Origin: Pseudoneobacillus sp042683745 | Lineage (GTDB): Bacteria > Bacillota > Bacilli > Bacillales > Cytobacillaceae | Reading direction: 5' to 3' | NCBI RefSeq assembly: GCF_042683745.1 | Contig: NZ_JBHUJX010000029.1 | Coordinates: forward strand, 1-64,000 | Length of the DNA stretch: 64,000 nucleotides | Shown: positions 1-7,276 of the stretch, in pieces | Position numbering within the stretch: position 1 is the first letter of the stretch | Layout of the letters: each line of letters starts with the position of its first letter | Position numbers and translations under genes: made by a program | The notes under the pieces: model-generated | The model's input: only the letters and a program-made list of their open reading frames with translations | The model's database searches: none | Told to the model about the DNA's origin: nothing

Positions 1-9
1 CATCTCCTT
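1..9 (-). promoter_or_regulatory. Ribosome binding site of a minus-strand gene starting at or beyond the left edge
   Basis: Read on the minus strand the first bases are CCAAGGAGATG, a strong Shine-Dalgarno sequence running toward the window edge. The ATG at 3-1 is too close to the AAGGAG to be the likely start, so the true start codon is probably just outside. A hairpin with GGAAGT/ACTTCC arms at 28-51 lies in the presumed leader. Nothing can be said about the product. Confidence 0.3.
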
Positions 10-129
10 GGTTAGGGTAGTAATATTGGAAGTTCTGTGATAGGTACTTCCATTTTACAATGAAAACGGTGGCCTTTTTCTATTTATTTGACCTATTTAC
101 TATACTAGGCACCATCCATTTTTTTTCAT

Positions 130-1608
130 TTATTCATTCTTTAACATTCTTACAGACTCATCGAATTCTTTTTCAATCACTTCATTCTTTTTATAAGTGA
201 TCATACTGACAACAACGGAAACGATGAGGTTAAATGCGAAACCAGGAACGATTTCATAGAGTGTGTCGCCAAGACCGACATTTTTCCAAACGATAACGGT
301 AACAGCACCGACGATCATTCCGAAAATCGCACCCCAGTTCGTCATCTTTTTCCAGTACAAGCTTAGAATGATAATTGGTCCGAATGCAGCACCAAATCCT
401 GCCCATGCATAGGCTACTAAATCTAGGATTGTACTATTTTCCTGTAGGGCTAATAATGCGGCAATGACGGAAACTGCAAGAACAGCCATTCTTCCTAAGA
501 AAACAAGCTCTTTATCTTTAGCATCTTTACGGAAAAGAACTTTATATAAATCTTCAACCAAGGCACTAGATGTTACGATTAATTGTGAAGCGACTGTACT
601 CATAATAGCAGCAAGTACTGCAGCTAAAATGAAACCTCCAACTAATGGATGGAAAAAGATTTGACCTAACTCGATGAAAATCGCTTCAGGGTTTTTAAGT
701 GTTAATTCAGGATTTTGTTTGAAGAAAGCTAGCCCAACAAAAGCGGTAAAAATCGTACCAATTAAAGAGAAAATCATCCAGCCCATACCGATACGACGGG
801 CGCTTTTCATTTCTTTAATAGAGGAAATAGCCATAAAACGAACGACGATATGAGGTTGACCAAAATAACCTAATCCCCAAGCCATTGCAGAAATAATTCC
901 AACAACAGTCGTTCCTTTTAAGAAATCAAGTAAAGTAGGGTCAATCATACGAATGGTTTCAAATGTCTCAGCGGGACCACCAGTTTTGAAAATACCGATG
1001 ATGGGAACCATTAGAAGAGCAATAACCATCATTAATCCTTGAATAAAATCAGTGTAACTTACAGCAAGGAATCCACCGAATAAAGTATAAGCCACAGTTA
1101 CACCAGCAACGATGAGAAGTCCTGTGAGATAGCTAGTGTCGAATGAATTTTCAAAAAAGACAGCTCCAGAAACCATTCCGGAAGATACGTAAAATGTAAA
1201 GAAAATAAGAATAACGATACCTGAAACAATACGTAACAGCTTCGTGCTGTCTTTAAAGCGGTTTTCTAAATAACCAGGAACTGTGATTGAATCATTCGCC
1301 ACTTGTGTGTAAGAACGTAAACGTGGGGCAACCATTTTCCAGTTAAGATAAGCTCCGATTGTTAATCCAACGGCAATCCAAGCATCAGCTAAACCGCTTA
1401 CATAAATTCCTCCAGGCAATCCCATTAACAACCAACCACTCATATCTGCTGCACCAGCACTTAGTGCCGTCACGGCAGGACCTAATGAACGTCCCCCAAG
1501 CATGTAGTCAGTAAGATTGCTTGTCTTTCGGTAAGCGTACCAACCGATTAACAACATACCGACCATATAGATGCCAATAGCAATCATTTGATACATTTCA
1601 TTTGTCAT
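130..1608 (-). CDS. putP: Sodium/proline symporter (PutP/OpuE type)
   Basis: Solute:sodium symporter (SSF) family protein of 492 residues that imports proline with Na+ across the cytoplasmic membrane, either as nutrient or as osmoprotectant. The sequence has the many hydrophobic segments expected for a 13-helix SSF transporter. PutP-like landmarks include the early GRSLGPAVTALSAGAADMSG stretch and GLGYFGQPHIVVRFMA in the middle. The ATG at 1608 is chosen because AAGGAG precedes it by six bases; a start further upstream at 1632 would put that site inside the gene. The length matches B. subtilis OpuE (492 aa), so an osmoprotective role is as likely as a catabolic one. A proline dehydrogenase gene lies 24 kb away, not adjacent. 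Family assignment is firm; the PutP versus OpuE role is inference. Confidence 0.93.
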   Translation of the reverse strand: MTNEMYQMIAIGIYMVGMLLIGWYAYRKTSNLTDYMLGGRSLGPAVTALSAGAADMSGWLLMGLPGGIYVSGLADAWIAVGLTIGAYLNWKMVAPRLRSYTQVANDSITVPGYLENRFKDSTKLLRIVSGIVILIFFTFYVSSGMVSGAVFFENSFDTSYLTGLLIVAGVTVAYTLFGGFLAVSYTDFIQGLMMVIALLMVPIIGIFKTGGPAETFETIRMIDPTLLDFLKGTTVVGIISAMAWGLGYFGQPHIVVRFMAISSIKEMKSARRIGMGWMIFSLIGTIFTAFVGLAFFKQNPELTLKNPEAIFIELGQIFFHPLVGGFILAAVLAAIMSTVASQLIVTSSALVEDLYKVLFRKDAKDKELVFLGRMAVLAVSVIAALLALQENSTILDLVAYAWAGFGAAFGPIIILSLYWKKMTNWGAIFGMIVGAVTVIVWKNVGLGDTLYEIVPGFAFNLIVSVVVSMITYKKNEVIEKEFDESVRMLKNE

Positions 1609-1668
1609 ATTGTTTCTCCTTTCGATTTTCAAAATAACATATTGAATAATAATTTATATGTAAAAAAT

Positions 1669-1698
1669 ATTCTAACACTTGTATTTATCAGATTTCAA
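1669..1698 (-). promoter_or_regulatory. Candidate sigma-A promoter of the proline symporter gene
   Basis: On the minus strand TTGAAA (1698-1693) and TAGAAT (1674-1669) are separated by 18 bases, about 60 bases before the start codon, in a very A/T-rich spacer. Spacing is one base longer than ideal. Confidence 0.4.
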
Positions 1699-1769
1699 TA
1701 TTAAATTATGGAAATAACTATTCAATTCATATAATTTATAATTCTTTTAATATAATAAATTAGCATGCT

Positions 1770-1824
1770 TTTTAACGCGTTAACGTGCTGGGGGACAGTC
1801 CCCCAGCACGTTAATGCGTTAAAA
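1770..1824. repeat. Near-perfect 55-bp palindrome with GGGGGAC/GTCCCCC core
   Basis: Two 27-base arms around a single central base pair with one mismatch; the arms begin with TTTT and end with AAAA. The right end includes the stop codon of the minus-strand APH-like gene (1819-1821), so as RNA it can act as that gene's terminator, and it is close to symmetric for both strands. A related palindrome with the same G5/C5 core but different arms lies at 7134-7188. Confidence 0.85.
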
Positions 1825-2697
1825 GAAAATATTGTGATTGAGCCATTTTTCAATTTCGACTTTTCCTTGCACGGCTAGTAGACGGTAGAGATATCGATAG
1901 GGTTTTCTATATTCTGATAGATTCGGTATCGGCAGAATACTTTCGTATCCCTTCTTAAAGGCCTCAGCAGATCTTGTATCTAAAAGATATTCTAAGCCGA
2001 TAAAATCGAATTCCCTCGGTGCCAGCACATAGGCTTCTGTGTCGACAATTCCAGTAACTTCCATACTATCTGTTAAAAACTGGGTCGGATCCATGTCAAT
2101 TAAAACAAAGGAAGCGTAATCGATAGGGGGTAACTGCTTAATGATTTCAACCATTTCAGGTAATTTGTTCGCAATACTTGTCCCTTGATAAAACTTTGAA
2201 ACATGCTCTTCCATTCCAATCATAAGATGTTCATGAAATTTTTCTAATGGAACCTGGAAAGTACCTGAAGGGTTTCCCACATAATTGGCTTGGAACTGAT
2301 GAATGGAAGCCAAACCTTTCCCGAGGCTTTCAAGAACAGATTCGGGCTGTTCTATTAAACTTGTTAACACAGTCCCTTCTAATTTTTCAACAACGACCAG
2401 TTCACGCTGTTCAATTTTCCCCTTATGTATGACACTTGGAACGGGAATCGAGCTGATTGGCTTCAGAATATTATTTACATCTTCAAGTTCCCACACTTTC
2501 CGAGGATCTATGCCGAAAAAACTTTTGCAGCCCCACCAAAAGTCATTGTCAGGCTCCTCTATCATCCTTGAAGTTCTGACTACGACTTCCTCCTTTGAAG
2601 TTTTTACTAGCCAAACATCACTTGCATGGTCGTCATATCCAGGGCTAAGCTCTTGGACAGACAAAATAGGATCATAAAATAATGTTTGTAAATTCAT
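1819..2697 (-). CDS. APH-fold (aminoglycoside phosphotransferase-like) protein
   Basis: A 292-residue cytoplasmic protein resembling the aminoglycoside/choline phosphotransferase (APH, PF01636) fold: an N-terminal VWLVKTSKEEVVVRTSR nucleotide-binding strand region, then a C-terminal catalytic region. The usual HGDxxxxN catalytic loop reads LIDMDPTQFL: an Asp remains, but the preceding His-Gly and the following Asn are changed. The metal-binding D is probably in GIVDTEAY. A small-molecule kinase with an unknown substrate, or a degenerate member, are both possible. The ATG is preceded by AAGGAG at a good distance. It is followed by the palindrome at 1770-1824 and appears to be a single-gene unit. 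Resistance activity should not be assumed. Confidence 0.7.
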   Translation of the reverse strand: MNLQTLFYDPILSVQELSPGYDDHASDVWLVKTSKEEVVVRTSRMIEEPDNDFWWGCKSFFGIDPRKVWELEDVNNILKPISSIPVPSVIHKGKIEQRELVVVEKLEGTVLTSLIEQPESVLESLGKGLASIHQFQANYVGNPSGTFQVPLEKFHEHLMIGMEEHVSKFYQGTSIANKLPEMVEIIKQLPPIDYASFVLIDMDPTQFLTDSMEVTGIVDTEAYVLAPREFDFIGLEYLLDTRSAEAFKKGYESILPIPNLSEYRKPYRYLYRLLAVQGKVEIEKWLNHNIFF

Positions 2698-2736
2698 ACA
2701 ACACTCTCCTTATATAGCATTCCTGATTTTCTACCA

Positions 2737-2764
2737 TTGTTTTACCATATATCAATGATATGAT
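2737..2764 (+). promoter_or_regulatory. Candidate promoter of the ECF sigma operon
   Basis: TTGTTT (2737-2742) and TATGAT (2759-2764) with a 16-base spacer fit a weak sigma-A promoter. A CGTCTA element at 2823-2828 resembles the -10 box of ECF-type promoters and could mark an autoregulated start, but I see no convincing matching -35. Confidence 0.3.
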
Positions 2765-2862
2765 AAGTGAAAGTTTTTTTGAAAAAATTTATAAAAAGTG
2801 TAGGGGGAGCATCAATTTCATTCGTCTATTAAGTTGAGAAGCCCTAAAAGGAGGGGAGAGAG

Positions 2863-3408
2863 ATTAGTGATGAACATTTGATTCAAAAGGTTCTTAGTGG
2901 AAATGATCACGCTTTTCGACTGATAATCGAAAAGTATCGCAATGATGTGTTCCGGACCATTTTTGCGGTAGTACGTGATCAAAAGGAAGCGGAAGATGCA
3001 GCACAAGAAGTGTGGATAAAAATTTATACCTCTCTCCCTACTTACGAGAATCACGGTTTTAAAACTTGGATCACGAGGATTGCTGTAAACCATGCTATTG
3101 ATGCGAAAAGAAAAAAGGCTCGGCATCAGCAAAATGTGTTGGAAGAATACGAGCAAAATGAACTGATAACAACAACTGACAGTATTGAGTATGAAGTAAT
3201 CAAACGTGAGAATAGGAAAAAAGTTCACGAAAAGCTGCATGAGCTACCAGATAACTATAGAGATGTTATATACGGTTATTATATAGCGGAAAAAAGCTAT
3301 CAAGAAATGGCGCAAGAACAAAATGTCCAAGTGAAAACAATTGAAATGAAGTTATACCGAGCAAGACTTTGGATTAAAAAGCATTGGAAGGAGGAAGATT
3401 TTTCATGA
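2863..3408 (+). CDS. ECF-type RNA polymerase sigma factor
   Basis: Sigma-70 family extracytoplasmic-function factor, about 181 residues, directing RNA polymerase to a stress regulon. Region 2 is visible as FRLIIEKYRNDVF through EDAAQEVWIKIY and FKTWITRIAVNHAID; region 4 as LPDNYRDVIYGYYIAEKSYQEMA with the helix-turn-helix VQVKTIEMKLYRARLWIKK. Start choice is unusual. The strong AAAAGGAGGGG at 2846-2856 is six bases before an in-frame ATT at 2863, giving the family-typical beginning (M)SDEHLIQKVLSGNDHAF. The first ordinary in-frame start is TTG at 2878, 21 bases from that site and lacking those residues. If ATT is not used, the gene is 2878-3408. The stop overlaps the start of the anti-sigma gene (ATGA), indicating translational coupling. 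Confidence 0.88.
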   Translation: MSDEHLIQKVLSGNDHAFRLIIEKYRNDVFRTIFAVVRDQKEAEDAAQEVWIKIYTSLPTYENHGFKTWITRIAVNHAIDAKRKKARHQQNVLEEYEQNELITTTDSIEYEVIKRENRKKVHEKLHELPDNYRDVIYGYYIAEKSYQEMAQEQNVQVKTIEMKLYRARLWIKKHWKEEDFS

Positions 3409-3869
3409 AAACGCATTACTCTTATGAAGATTGGTGTAAATATGTGAAAAATGAATTGGATGGGTCGACCCGCGAGGAGTATGAGAACCATCTTTATTCC
3501 TGCGACCAATGTTTGGAGAGTTACTTGCAAGTGTTAGATGGGGATACGACGCAGTTTCCAGTTATCCAAAATGATTTCGATTTTACAGATGGAATAATGG
3601 CTGAAATTGCAGATTTGAATAAACAAAAACAGAAGGTGAATACGAAAAAATCCTTCTACCAATCATCTGTTTTTCATTATTTAATAGCTGCAGCGATGAC
3701 TTTAGTGTTAATGGGCTCTGGCGTTTTTCAATCAATTACAAAATACGCTGACACCGTACAAAACCCGCAAGTATTAGGTCAAACACCATCTGTAACGGAG
3801 GAAATTATTGAAAAAACATTTACATGGATAGATTCATTTCATTTACAAAATAAGGAGGCTCAAAAATAA
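3405..3869 (+). CDS. Anti-sigma factor, zinc-finger (ZAS) type, single-pass membrane protein
   Basis: A 154-residue partner of the upstream ECF sigma factor. An N-terminal cytoplasmic ZAS-like motif is visible as HLYSCDQC (His-x3-Cys-x2-Cys), which in this family clamps the sigma factor. One membrane segment follows (HYLIAAAMTLVLMGSGVF), then a short outside tail of about 50 residues. The start at 3405 is set by GGAGGAAG nine bases upstream and by the four-base overlap with the sigma gene; an upstream start at 3384 would lie before this site. Its stop overlaps the next start (TAATG), so the operon is tightly coupled. Likely role: holding the sigma factor inactive until an envelope signal arrives. 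The signal is unknown. Confidence 0.85.
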   Translation: MKTHYSYEDWCKYVKNELDGSTREEYENHLYSCDQCLESYLQVLDGDTTQFPVIQNDFDFTDGIMAEIADLNKQKQKVNTKKSFYQSSVFHYLIAAAMTLVLMGSGVFQSITKYADTVQNPQVLGQTPSVTEEIIEKTFTWIDSFHLQNKEAQK

Positions 3870-4918
3870 TGAAAAACTCAACCGTCGCAGGGATACTTTC
3901 ACTCTTTCCTGGATTAGGCTTTATTTACTTAGGAAAAGTCTTCCGAGGTTTATTTTATCTATTCGCCACAACTGTACCGATAATTGGTTCGTTTCTGCTG
4001 GCCATTGCAAGTCATCAAGAGGGGCTCCTTGCATTCTCAGTAATTGGAGTCATCTTCTATCTCATGAGCTTTATTGATATGGGAATTCAAAATTCGAAAC
4101 GAAAAATAGCAGTTGAAGTGAACGATACGGGGAATACCCCTCAAGAATCGGAACGTTTCTATACCATCCTTCTTTCATTTATCCCTGGTTTAGGACATTT
4201 CCAGCTTGGGCTAATGAATCGAGGCTTAACTCTCTTAGCTAGCTTTTTGGGTTTAGGGATTATGATTATTTTCGTGACAGCCCTAACCAGCAGAGAGGAG
4301 TTTCTCATCTTTTTAGCAGCCATCCCAGTCATCTGGGTATACGGGTTTTTTGATGCAATTCAGCAATTTAATAAAAAATCACGTGGAGAGACCTTAACCG
4401 ATCGAACCATTTTTGAAGATTTTGAAACACGTCGTGAAGACGGGAAAAAGAGTAAAGCCATTGCTACATTTTTATCTATTTTCCCTGGTGCGGGTCACCT
4501 TTATTTAGGAATCCAGCGCCGCGGAGTGCAACTGATGGCAGCTTTTCTATTTTCTATTTATATTTTAGATGTTTTACGATTAGGGATCTTTTTGTTTCTT
4601 ATTCCAATTATTTGGTTTTATAGCTTTTTTGATGGTTTACAAAAAGCATCGCGTTACGGAAAGGAAGAAATTGAAGACACACCACTCATTTCATACTTCA
4701 TTAATCATCAAAAATGGGTAGGAATCGGATTATTACTATTAGGACTTTATTATCTAGTTGAAAATATATTTATTCCAGCTTTATCACCTATTTTATACGA
4801 CATCATCAACATTGACCTAGTGTACTGGTTTAAACGCTACTTTCAAACCGCGGTTGTCTGCATCTTACTTATTGGTGGGGGAATAAAGCTTTTGTTAGGC
4901 AGTAAAAGAAAAGTGTGA
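3869..4918 (+). CDS. Polytopic membrane protein with three PGxGxxYLG repeats
   Basis: A 349-residue integral membrane protein built from three related units, each starting with a variant of LSxFPGxGxxYLGxxxRG: LSLFPGLGFIYLGKVFRG near residue 8, LSFIPGLGHFQLGLMNRG near 98 and LSIFPGAGHLYLGIQRRG near 198. Each continues into hydrophobic helices ending in a FF/YFFDA-type turn. The C-terminal 70 residues contain two more membrane helices. The motif recalls TM2/DUF5683-like membrane domains; no enzymatic residues are apparent. Translationally coupled to the anti-sigma gene, so it is probably a target or sensor component of the ECF system. A second protein with the same motif is encoded at 12714-13502. 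Confidence 0.7.
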   Translation: MKNSTVAGILSLFPGLGFIYLGKVFRGLFYLFATTVPIIGSFLLAIASHQEGLLAFSVIGVIFYLMSFIDMGIQNSKRKIAVEVNDTGNTPQESERFYTILLSFIPGLGHFQLGLMNRGLTLLASFLGLGIMIIFVTALTSREEFLIFLAAIPVIWVYGFFDAIQQFNKKSRGETLTDRTIFEDFETRREDGKKSKAIATFLSIFPGAGHLYLGIQRRGVQLMAAFLFSIYILDVLRLGIFLFLIPIIWFYSFFDGLQKASRYGKEEIEDTPLISYFINHQKWVGIGLLLLGLYYLVENIFIPALSPILYDIINIDLVYWFKRYFQTAVVCILLIGGGIKLLLGSKRKV

Positions 4919-4947
4919 GAAAGATAAATAGAGAGGTGGAACTTTAG

Positions 4948-5883
4948 ATGCGAGTATGGCGAGTGGGAACCTTTTCGATGGGGGCTTCCCTTCTTTTTTT
5001 AGGCGTAATCTTATTATTTTCTCAGTTCTTTAATTTAAAGCTATACAAAATGATGATTGCTTGGTGGCCAGCTATTTTAGTTGTGCTAGGAATAGAAATT
5101 CTTGTCTTTCTATTTTTTAATAAACATGAAAAGCCATTTCTAAAATATGATTTCTTGAGCATTTTTTTCGTCGGAGTCATTGGAATGATTGGAATTGGTT
5201 TTGTATTATTAAGTTCAACTGGGCTGATGGAAAAGGTGACGGATGTAATGGAAAGTCAGGAACAAACAATGGAACTGCCACCATTCATTCAAAAAGTAGA
5301 TGCCGAGATCAAAAGAATTGTTGTCAAAACAGAACAATATCCTATTACAATTGAAGCGACACCAAATAAAGAAGTGTCCATGTTTGGAACATATCGAACC
5401 GTAATGAGGGAAAATGAAAAGCTGATCAATCAGTCAACTGATTTCTTACATGTCCAACAGAATGGAGACACTTTGTATATCGAGATGAAAGACTTGCCGA
5501 GTCAAACCGGTCCGTTTGATTACTATGCTACTGTTTCAGCCACTTTATTAGTTCCTTCAAATGTAAAGCTAGAAGTGATTGGACGAAATAATAATATCCG
5601 TTTACAACCAAGGACGTTATTAAGTGACTGGAGTATTGAAAATGCGTCCGAAGTATCTCTTCATGTTGAAGAGGATGATGATTTGACTGTGAAGGCGGAG
5701 AGTGTCCAACAAATTATTGGACAGGAGGGACTCTGGAAAATTACTGAACAAAAGTCTGAAGTTCAAAATGAATTGGAGAATGGTTCATCAGATTTAAAAT
5801 CAGCCGTTTACCAATCTGGAAAAGGAACGCATCATATTTCGATTTTTGATACATACCAAGTGGAGATAAATAAGGTGAAATAA
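4948..5883 (+). CDS. Membrane-anchored LiaF/DUF5668-like envelope protein
   Basis: A 311-residue protein with three N-terminal membrane helices (about residues 8-30, 37-57 and 69-91), including the WWPAILVVLGIEIL motif typical of the LiaI-LiaF-like/DUF5668 helix pair. About 200 outside residues rich in beta strands follow, resembling the DUF4097/adhesin-like beta-helix region of LiaF relatives. It is the last gene of the ECF operon, 29 bases after the previous stop, with GAGAGGTGG as ribosome binding site, and is followed by a clear terminator. By analogy with LiaF it may sense or respond to cell-envelope damage; this is inference from topology and neighbours. Confidence 0.7.
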   Translation: MRVWRVGTFSMGASLLFLGVILLFSQFFNLKLYKMMIAWWPAILVVLGIEILVFLFFNKHEKPFLKYDFLSIFFVGVIGMIGIGFVLLSSTGLMEKVTDVMESQEQTMELPPFIQKVDAEIKRIVVKTEQYPITIEATPNKEVSMFGTYRTVMRENEKLINQSTDFLHVQQNGDTLYIEMKDLPSQTGPFDYYATVSATLLVPSNVKLEVIGRNNNIRLQPRTLLSDWSIENASEVSLHVEEDDDLTVKAESVQQIIGQEGLWKITEQKSEVQNELENGSSDLKSAVYQSGKGTHHISIFDTYQVEINKVK

Positions 5884-5889
5884 AAATTC

Positions 5890-5914
5890 TCCTTGCCATA
5901 GGCAGGGATTTTTT
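5890..5914 (+). terminator. Terminator of the ECF sigma operon
   Basis: TCCTTGCC and GGCAGGGA form an eight-pair stem with a three-base loop, followed by six T residues, nine bases after the last stop codon of the operon. Confidence 0.8.
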
Positions 5915-6158
5915 CGTAACTGACTTAAATAAGGTTGGTAAAAATATGTAGATAAATTTTTGCTATATACAGTGAAAAGTTATATGATAATTTAGGTGTT
6001 TTTAAATAGACTATTAGAAATTGGATATAATAAACACTATGTGCCTAGACGGGACCTGAAAAATTGTCGCAGACTGAGGTTTGCGGTAGAATGAAATTGG
6101 AATGTTATGGCATAAATTTTTAAAAATAATACAAAATGAAAATAGGAAGATGATGGGT

Positions 6159-7097
6159 ATGAAACGAGCGAGAATCATATATAATCCAACATCAGGTCGT
6201 GAAATTTTTAAACGGCATTTGGCAGAGGTTCTACAAAGACTTGAAATGGCAGGTTATGAAACGTCCTGTCATGCTACTACTGGTGCAGGGGATGCGACTG
6301 AAGCAGCTCGAATTGCGGTGGAACGTCGTTACGATCTAGTGATTGCAGCTGGTGGGGACGGAACAATTAATGAAGTGGTTAACGGGTTAGCCGAGCAGGA
6401 ATACAGGCCGAGGTTGGGAATCATTCCAGTTGGAACAACGAATGATTTTGCAAGGGCTCTCCATATTCCAAGGGATATTGAAGCGGCGACAGATATAATC
6501 GTAAAAGGTGAAACGATCCCTGTAGATATTGGTCGAATCAATGACAAATATTTTATTAATATTGCAGGTGGCGGTAGGATCACAGAGCTTACATATGAGG
6601 TGCCGAGTAAGCTTAAAACGATGCTTGGTCAACTTGCCTATTATTTAAAGGGGATGGAGATGCTTCCATCCATTCGCTCGACGGATTTTACGATTGAATA
6701 TGATGGAAAGCTTTTTGAAGGCGAAGCAATGCTTTTCTTAGTCGGGTTAACGAATTCAGTAGGGGGCTTTGAGAAATTAGCACCGAATTCGTCTATCAAT
6801 GATGGACTGTTTTCGTTGCTTATTTTGAAGAAAACGAATCTTGCTGATTTTATTCGAATCGCAACATTAGCTATCCGAGGCGAGCATATCAATGATAGTA
6901 ATGTGGTGTATACACAAGCAAACCGAATTAAAGTAACATCGAATGAAAAGGTACAATTAAACTTAGATGGAGAATTTGGAGGACTGTTGCCAGCCGAATT
7001 CGAAAACCTCTACCGCCATCTAGAAGTATTCGTACCAATCAACAAAATCCGCCCAGAAGATCACCCACTCGACTGGAAATCTAACAAAAACGAATAA
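6159..7097 (+). CDS. dagK: Diacylglycerol kinase (lipid kinase, DagK)
   Basis: A 312-residue soluble/peripheral kinase that phosphorylates diacylglycerol to phosphatidic acid, recycling the diacylglycerol left by lipoteichoic acid synthesis. The DAGK catalytic domain is clear: RIIYNPTSGRE at the N-terminus, the nucleotide-binding AAGGDGTINEVVNGL, GIIPVGTTNDFARAL, FINIAGGGRITELTYEVP, and a C-terminal LNLDGEFGG. It closely resembles B. subtilis DagK (YerQ) along its length. The start at 6159 gives the family-typical MKRARIIYNPTSG and has AGGAAG nine bases upstream; an earlier ATG at 6102 would add 19 atypical residues. A terminator follows, then rlmCD, the same order as dagK-yefA in B. subtilis. 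Confidence 0.95.
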   Translation: MKRARIIYNPTSGREIFKRHLAEVLQRLEMAGYETSCHATTGAGDATEAARIAVERRYDLVIAAGGDGTINEVVNGLAEQEYRPRLGIIPVGTTNDFARALHIPRDIEAATDIIVKGETIPVDIGRINDKYFINIAGGGRITELTYEVPSKLKTMLGQLAYYLKGMEMLPSIRSTDFTIEYDGKLFEGEAMLFLVGLTNSVGGFEKLAPNSSINDGLFSLLILKKTNLADFIRIATLAIRGEHINDSNVVYTQANRIKVTSNEKVQLNLDGEFGGLLPAEFENLYRHLEVFVPINKIRPEDHPLDWKSNKNE

Positions 7098-7107
7098 ATA
7101 AACACCC

Positions 7108-7137
7108 AAAGCTCGTTCCCAACCGAACGAGCTTTTT
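7108..7137 (+). terminator. Terminator of dagK
   Basis: AAAGCTCGTTC and GAACGAGCTTT form a perfect stem around a short loop followed by T residues, just after the dagK stop. Its T tract merges into the next palindrome (7134-7188). Confidence 0.88.
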
Positions 7138-7188
7138 AGCACTTTAAAGCATTGGGGGTCAGTCCCCCAATGCTTTAAAGTGCTAAAA
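7134..7188. repeat. Perfect 25-bp-arm palindrome with GGGGG/CCCCC core
   Basis: Two perfectly complementary 25-base arms enclose TCAGT; the arms run from TTTTAGCAC to the G5 tract and back from C5 to AAAA. It shares the GGGGGnCAGTCCCCC centre and TTTT/AAAA ends with the palindrome at 1770-1824, while the bases between differ completely. It may work as a bidirectional terminator in tandem with the dagK one. Confidence 0.85.
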
Positions 7189-7199
7189 TAATGGAGTGT

Positions 7200-7228
7200 T
7201 TCTTAGTCACGCCCGTTTGTGGTAGAAT
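7200..7228 (+). promoter_or_regulatory. Candidate extended -10 promoter of rlmCD
   Basis: TGTGGTAGAAT (7218-7228) has a TG extended -10 followed by TAGAAT, with a poor TTCTTA -35 17 bases earlier, about 50 bases before the rlmCD start. Confidence 0.35.
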
Positions 7229-7276
7229 TTTAAAATGAACGAGTGGAGTCGAAAATATTATTAAAGGAAGTCAAAA

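Noticed and set aside
2818..3240. Minus-strand frame of 140 codons opposite the sigma gene
   Set aside because: Antisense shadow of a gene with clear sigma-70 domains.
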